Source: JAWLBW01 sp041687475
Lineage (GTDB): Bacteria; J088; JAWLBW01
Assembly: GCA_041687475.1 (NCBI GenBank)
Contig: JAWLBW010000235.1
Coordinates: 1 to 7,408 of the forward strand
Reading direction: 5' to 3'
Length of the DNA: 7,408 bases
Positions 4,846-7,408 of the stretch are shown piece after piece (the stretch's first letter is position 1; every line of letters starts with the position of its first letter). Made by a program: the position numbers and the translations under genes. Below the pieces are notes generated by a model that worked only from the letters and a program-made list of their open reading frames with translations, did no database searches and was not told the DNA's origin.

Positions 4846-6891
4846 TCAGTCGGCTGCCGTGGCGCCGTCGATGACTTCGGCCTTCCCTTCGACGATACCC
4901 GTCCACAAAAAGCGGGCGGCCTGGTGCTGCGCCGCCTGTACGATGGGTTCGTGGCCGAGAATCAGCAGGTAGTGAGGATCCCAGTTCTTACCGGCGAACA
5001 TGTTGGGCTCGGGCATGACGTATTGCTGGTGCGCCACCGTGACCTCGCCTTCACCCCGCCACGGCGGCGTGACCGAGGGCCGGCCCTCAATGGCCCGCGC
5101 TACCGGCTCGATCTGCACGGCACCGAGCGCCCGGCCGAGATTTTCCGTGAGATAATTGGGCACGATGCCGTCTTCCATGCCCTGCTGCACGAGTACGTTC
5201 TTCGGCCGCTGCTCGGCGAAGGTCGGCGGCGTCAGGCCGGTGGCGTACGGCGCGTAGTAAAGCGGATCGGCGGGTCCGAGAACGGCCTGCAGACCGGCCA
5301 TGCTCTCGAACAGCAGCCCGTCGGGAAACGCGAGATCGAGCGGTGAATACGCGTTTTCGTCGGCCAACACGGCAAAGTCGGTCAGCCCACCGCCGGGCAC
5401 GTTGAGTACCGACGCGGTAATGCGCGGCTCTACGGTCGTCAGCAGCGTACCGAGAATGCCGCCCAGGCTCTGGCCGATATAGCCGATCTCGTCGAGCTTG
5501 AGCCGGCCGGTCGATTCGGTAACCGTACCCAGGCTTTCGAGAAAGTCGCGCTCGGGCAGGCTCGCCAGCATGTGAACGAACTGTATTTCATCCAACACCG
5601 TCTGGCGGAAGTTGTCGCGGGCAATTTCGACGTCGGCGAAACGGATGAATCGCATGCCTTCGCTAATGCCCGAGCCGCACGAGTCGAAGGGGTCGGTAAT
5701 GCGGGTGCCGTGCTCGATGACGTCGATGCCGCCGACCGCCAGGCCATAGCGGGCGAAGGTGTTCGCGACGCCCAGCAGCGTTTCCTTGCAGGCTGTCAGG
5801 CCATGCCCGAACACAACCAGGGGGAAGCGGGCGGGGCTGCCCAACGCACTGCGATACGGCTCTTCGACGGCGTCGAGCTTCGGCAACGCGAGCAGGAACT
5901 CAAGCGATTCCGTACCCTGCGGCGCCGACGACCACTTGTCGTTCTTCTGATAATCGGTAGCGTCGAAATTACCGAGCACCACGTAGGCCACGTTGTCGAG
6001 TTTCGCGTGCACGCCGAACTGCAGGCCGCTCGGCAGCGACGGAAAGCGCGCCTTGAGCACCGGATTGAACTCGCCACCGGTTACCAGAGCCGGAAAGACC
6101 TCGATGCCGTACGGATCGATGGGCGATGCCGTTACCTGCGCCCGGCGCTCGAACAGGCCCCGGGTAATCGACTGCGTGGTGTACGGCGCGACGAGCAACA
6201 ACCGTGAGCGCTGAATGCCGTTTTCCTTGTCGCCGGTCAGCCGCGTCACGCTCTCGCGAATCGACGCTGCGGCGTGGGCGGGAATACCGGCGTCGTCGCC
6301 CGCCAATACCGACGCGAAGGTCGGCGACGCACTGGTGCAATTGCCGCCGGTCGAAGGACGGATACCCTTCTGCACGACAATGGCGTAGGTGGTTTCCTCG
6401 CGCAGCGGCGTGAAGGGAACCAGGTAAACGCGCGTGGGTTCGACGCCCTGCCCATGTTTGATGCGGAAGGGAACCCGCTTCAAGGTGTCGAGCGCCACCA
6501 GTTGCAGCGAGGCATCGGCTTCGGTGCTGGCCGTAACCGTCTGCGGCAGGCTCTCGACATCGACCTCGACATTGAACTCGACGCGAATGGGGCCGTGGGG
6601 GGCCCAACCGTCGCCGTTGTTCACGCTCGGTTCCATGAGTAGTCCCTGCCGCGGCGTTGCATTGCGAAGCCCCGTGGGCGTGTCGGCCTCGACCGTGTAA
6701 ATGTCGGACGGAAACGGCGATGCCAGCGCCGCCGACTCTGCCGCCGCGTCGGGCGTCGTCAGCAGGGGCTGCAACGAAACCAGGCAACGGGTATCTTCAC
6801 TTGTCGAATCGTCGCCTGCGGCGCAGGCGCCCAGGAGTCCGGCAAGAAGAAGCGCTTGCAGTCGAGTCACAGATTTCACGCTGGCTTTCAT
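4846..6891 (-). CDS. Secreted lipoprotein with alpha/beta-hydrolase (lipase-like) domain
   Basis: The 681-residue protein starts with a lipoprotein signal peptide: basic MKASVKSVTR, hydrophobic core, and lipobox LGAC with Cys23 as lipidation site. I chose the ATG at 6891 over that at 6906 because GAAGGA (6899-6904) lies 7 nt before it, while the upstream ATG has no ribosome binding site. Residues about 55-200 (SPFPSDIYTV, PIRVEFNVEV, TTYAIVVQKG) resemble the beta-rich N-terminal domain of bacterial virulence-factor-type lipases. The hydrolase part shows the oxyanion motif FGHGLT (361-366), the nucleophile elbow GQSLG (473-477, Ser475), a likely acid Asp574 in GMEDGIVP, and a catalytic His at 640 or 647. 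Cys368/Cys405 could form a disulphide outside the cytoplasm. It likely cleaves ester substrates at the cell surface or periplasm; the substrate is unknown. It is longer than simple lipases. Confidence 0.82.
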   Translation of the reverse strand: MKASVKSVTRLQALLLAGLLGACAAGDDSTSEDTRCLVSLQPLLTTPDAAAESAALASPFPSDIYTVEADTPTGLRNATPRQGLLMEPSVNNGDGWAPHGPIRVEFNVEVDVESLPQTVTASTEADASLQLVALDTLKRVPFRIKHGQGVEPTRVYLVPFTPLREETTYAIVVQKGIRPSTGGNCTSASPTFASVLAGDDAGIPAHAAASIRESVTRLTGDKENGIQRSRLLLVAPYTTQSITRGLFERRAQVTASPIDPYGIEVFPALVTGGEFNPVLKARFPSLPSGLQFGVHAKLDNVAYVVLGNFDATDYQKNDKWSSAPQGTESLEFLLALPKLDAVEEPYRSALGSPARFPLVVFGHGLTACKETLLGVANTFARYGLAVGGIDVIEHGTRITDPFDSCGSGISEGMRFIRFADVEIARDNFRQTVLDEIQFVHMLASLPERDFLESLGTVTESTGRLKLDEIGYIGQSLGGILGTLLTTVEPRITASVLNVPGGGLTDFAVLADENAYSPLDLAFPDGLLFESMAGLQAVLGPADPLYYAPYATGLTPPTFAEQRPKNVLVQQGMEDGIVPNYLTENLGRALGAVQIEPVARAIEGRPSVTPPWRGEGEVTVAHQQYVMPEPNMFAGKNWDPHYLLILGHEPIVQAAQHQAARFLWTGIVEGKAEVIDGATAAD

Positions 6892-6953
6892 CGAAAATTC
6901 CTTCATTCAGGGGGCACTTCCCACGCGCTGACGGTCCGGCGTAGCTGCCAGAC

Positions 6954-6982
6954 AGTCTACTTTGCGTACGCCTGTGTTACAA
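6954..6982 (-). promoter_or_regulatory. Candidate promoter of the lipoprotein hydrolase gene
   Basis: On the minus strand TTGTAA (6982-6977) and TAGACT (6959-6954) are 17 bp apart, each with four of six consensus matches. The start would fall about 55 nt before the ATG at 6891. The spacer contains the small palindrome GCGTACGC (6964-6971). Confidence 0.35.
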
Positions 6983-7045
6983 GCCGATCACCGCCCAAGG
7001 CTCCCTTTCACGAGCGCTTTGAAATTCGCGCGCTGCTTTCGTACC

Positions 7046-7408
7046 ATGTTTTTCATGCCCCCTCCGGTCACGCCCGAACGCCTTGCCGACGCCACGGCCC
7101 AATGCAGGGCGTACTACCAGGAACTCAGCCTGGGTCTGCAACGGCGCGGCCTCAAGGCCCTGCCCGAGATACGTATTTACGTAAGCAACAAGATGCGCCG
7201 GAACTACGGCTACTGCGCCTTTCGTCGAAAGCCCGACGGCTTTCAGGTCGAGAAGATCGCCATTGCGTGGATGGCCTTTCGCAAAGGCCCCTCGATGTGG
7301 AAGGATGTGGTTGCCCACGAAGCGGCCCATGCCTACTGCATCGCCTGGCACAACCGCACCGATCACAGCCCGAGCTGGAAGCACATTGCCCGGCTGCTGG
7401 GCTGCAGC
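7046..7408 (+). CDS. SprT-like zinc metalloprotein, N-terminal part (cut by window edge)
   Basis: The frame opens at ATG 7046 and runs off the right edge after 121 residues. Seen: IRIYVSNKMRRNYGYCAF (42-59), a strand-turn stretch typical of SprT-like proteins; the zinc motif HEAAH at 91-95 within VVAHEAAHAYCIAWHN; and a likely third ligand, His107, in TDHSPSWKHIARLLGC. This order (HExxH, then DH-x-x-x-W-K and a short helix ending in LGC) is that of the SprT-like family, related to the Spartan/SprT metalloprotease fold; Glu92 would be the catalytic base. Bacterial SprT proteins are mostly uncharacterised. The exact start is unsure: ATG at 7055 or TTG at 7019 are also in frame, and none has a clear Shine-Dalgarno. 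It is divergent from the hydrolase lipoprotein gene. A C-terminal zinc-ribbon, if any, lies outside the window. Confidence 0.82.
   Translation, partial: MFFMPPPVTPERLADATAQCRAYYQELSLGLQRRGLKALPEIRIYVSNKMRRNYGYCAFRRKPDGFQVEKIAIAWMAFRKGPSMWKDVVAHEAAHAYCIAWHNRTDHSPSWKHIARLLGCS

Noticed and set aside
1..7408. A defence system, mobile element, CRISPR array or biosynthetic cluster.
   Set aside because: No transposase, integrase, nuclease, polymerase or regularly spaced repeats were seen; the genes are mostly housekeeping or single-enzyme types without a common pathway.

Overview
The window is GC-rich bacterial DNA (roughly 60% G+C by eye) with ordinary bacterial gene density. It carries nine protein-coding genes, two of them cut by the window edges, and I see no tRNA, rRNA, CRISPR array or insertion sequence. 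A lipobox signal peptide on a large predicted hydrolase points to a diderm (Gram-negative-type) bacterium. A type 2 isopentenyl-diphosphate isomerase hints at mevalonate-derived isoprenoids, as in some spirochaetes and myxobacteria. This is inference only; the lineage cannot be fixed from the sequence.

Left part, minus strand: the N-terminal part of fni (1-250), a gene-free stretch rich in palindromes (251-600), a DoxX-family membrane protein (601-1062), a SnoaL-like NTF2-fold protein (1308-1781), and an unrecognised protein made of two tandem 102-residue repeats (1909-2547). Gaps of 127-350 bp separate these genes, so they look like separate transcription units rather than one operon.

Middle, plus strand: a divergent promoter region (2548-2677) leads into an ornithine cyclodeaminase/mu-crystallin family enzyme (2678-3634). 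It is followed after 39 bp by rsmG, the 16S rRNA m7G527 methyltransferase (3674-4327), probably co-transcribed. A two-helix small membrane protein (4435-4767) follows behind its own extended -10 promoter.

Right part: a 681-residue secreted lipoprotein of the alpha/beta-hydrolase (lipase-like) type is on the minus strand (4846-6891), convergent with the small membrane protein across a short hairpin/purine-repeat region. A SprT-like zinc metalloprotein starts on the plus strand (7046) and runs off the window.

The neighbours do not form an obvious pathway or defence system. The items most worth following are the tandem-repeat protein of unknown family and a 22-bp perfect palindrome with a second core copy about 103 bp away, upstream of fni, which resembles a paired repressor operator.
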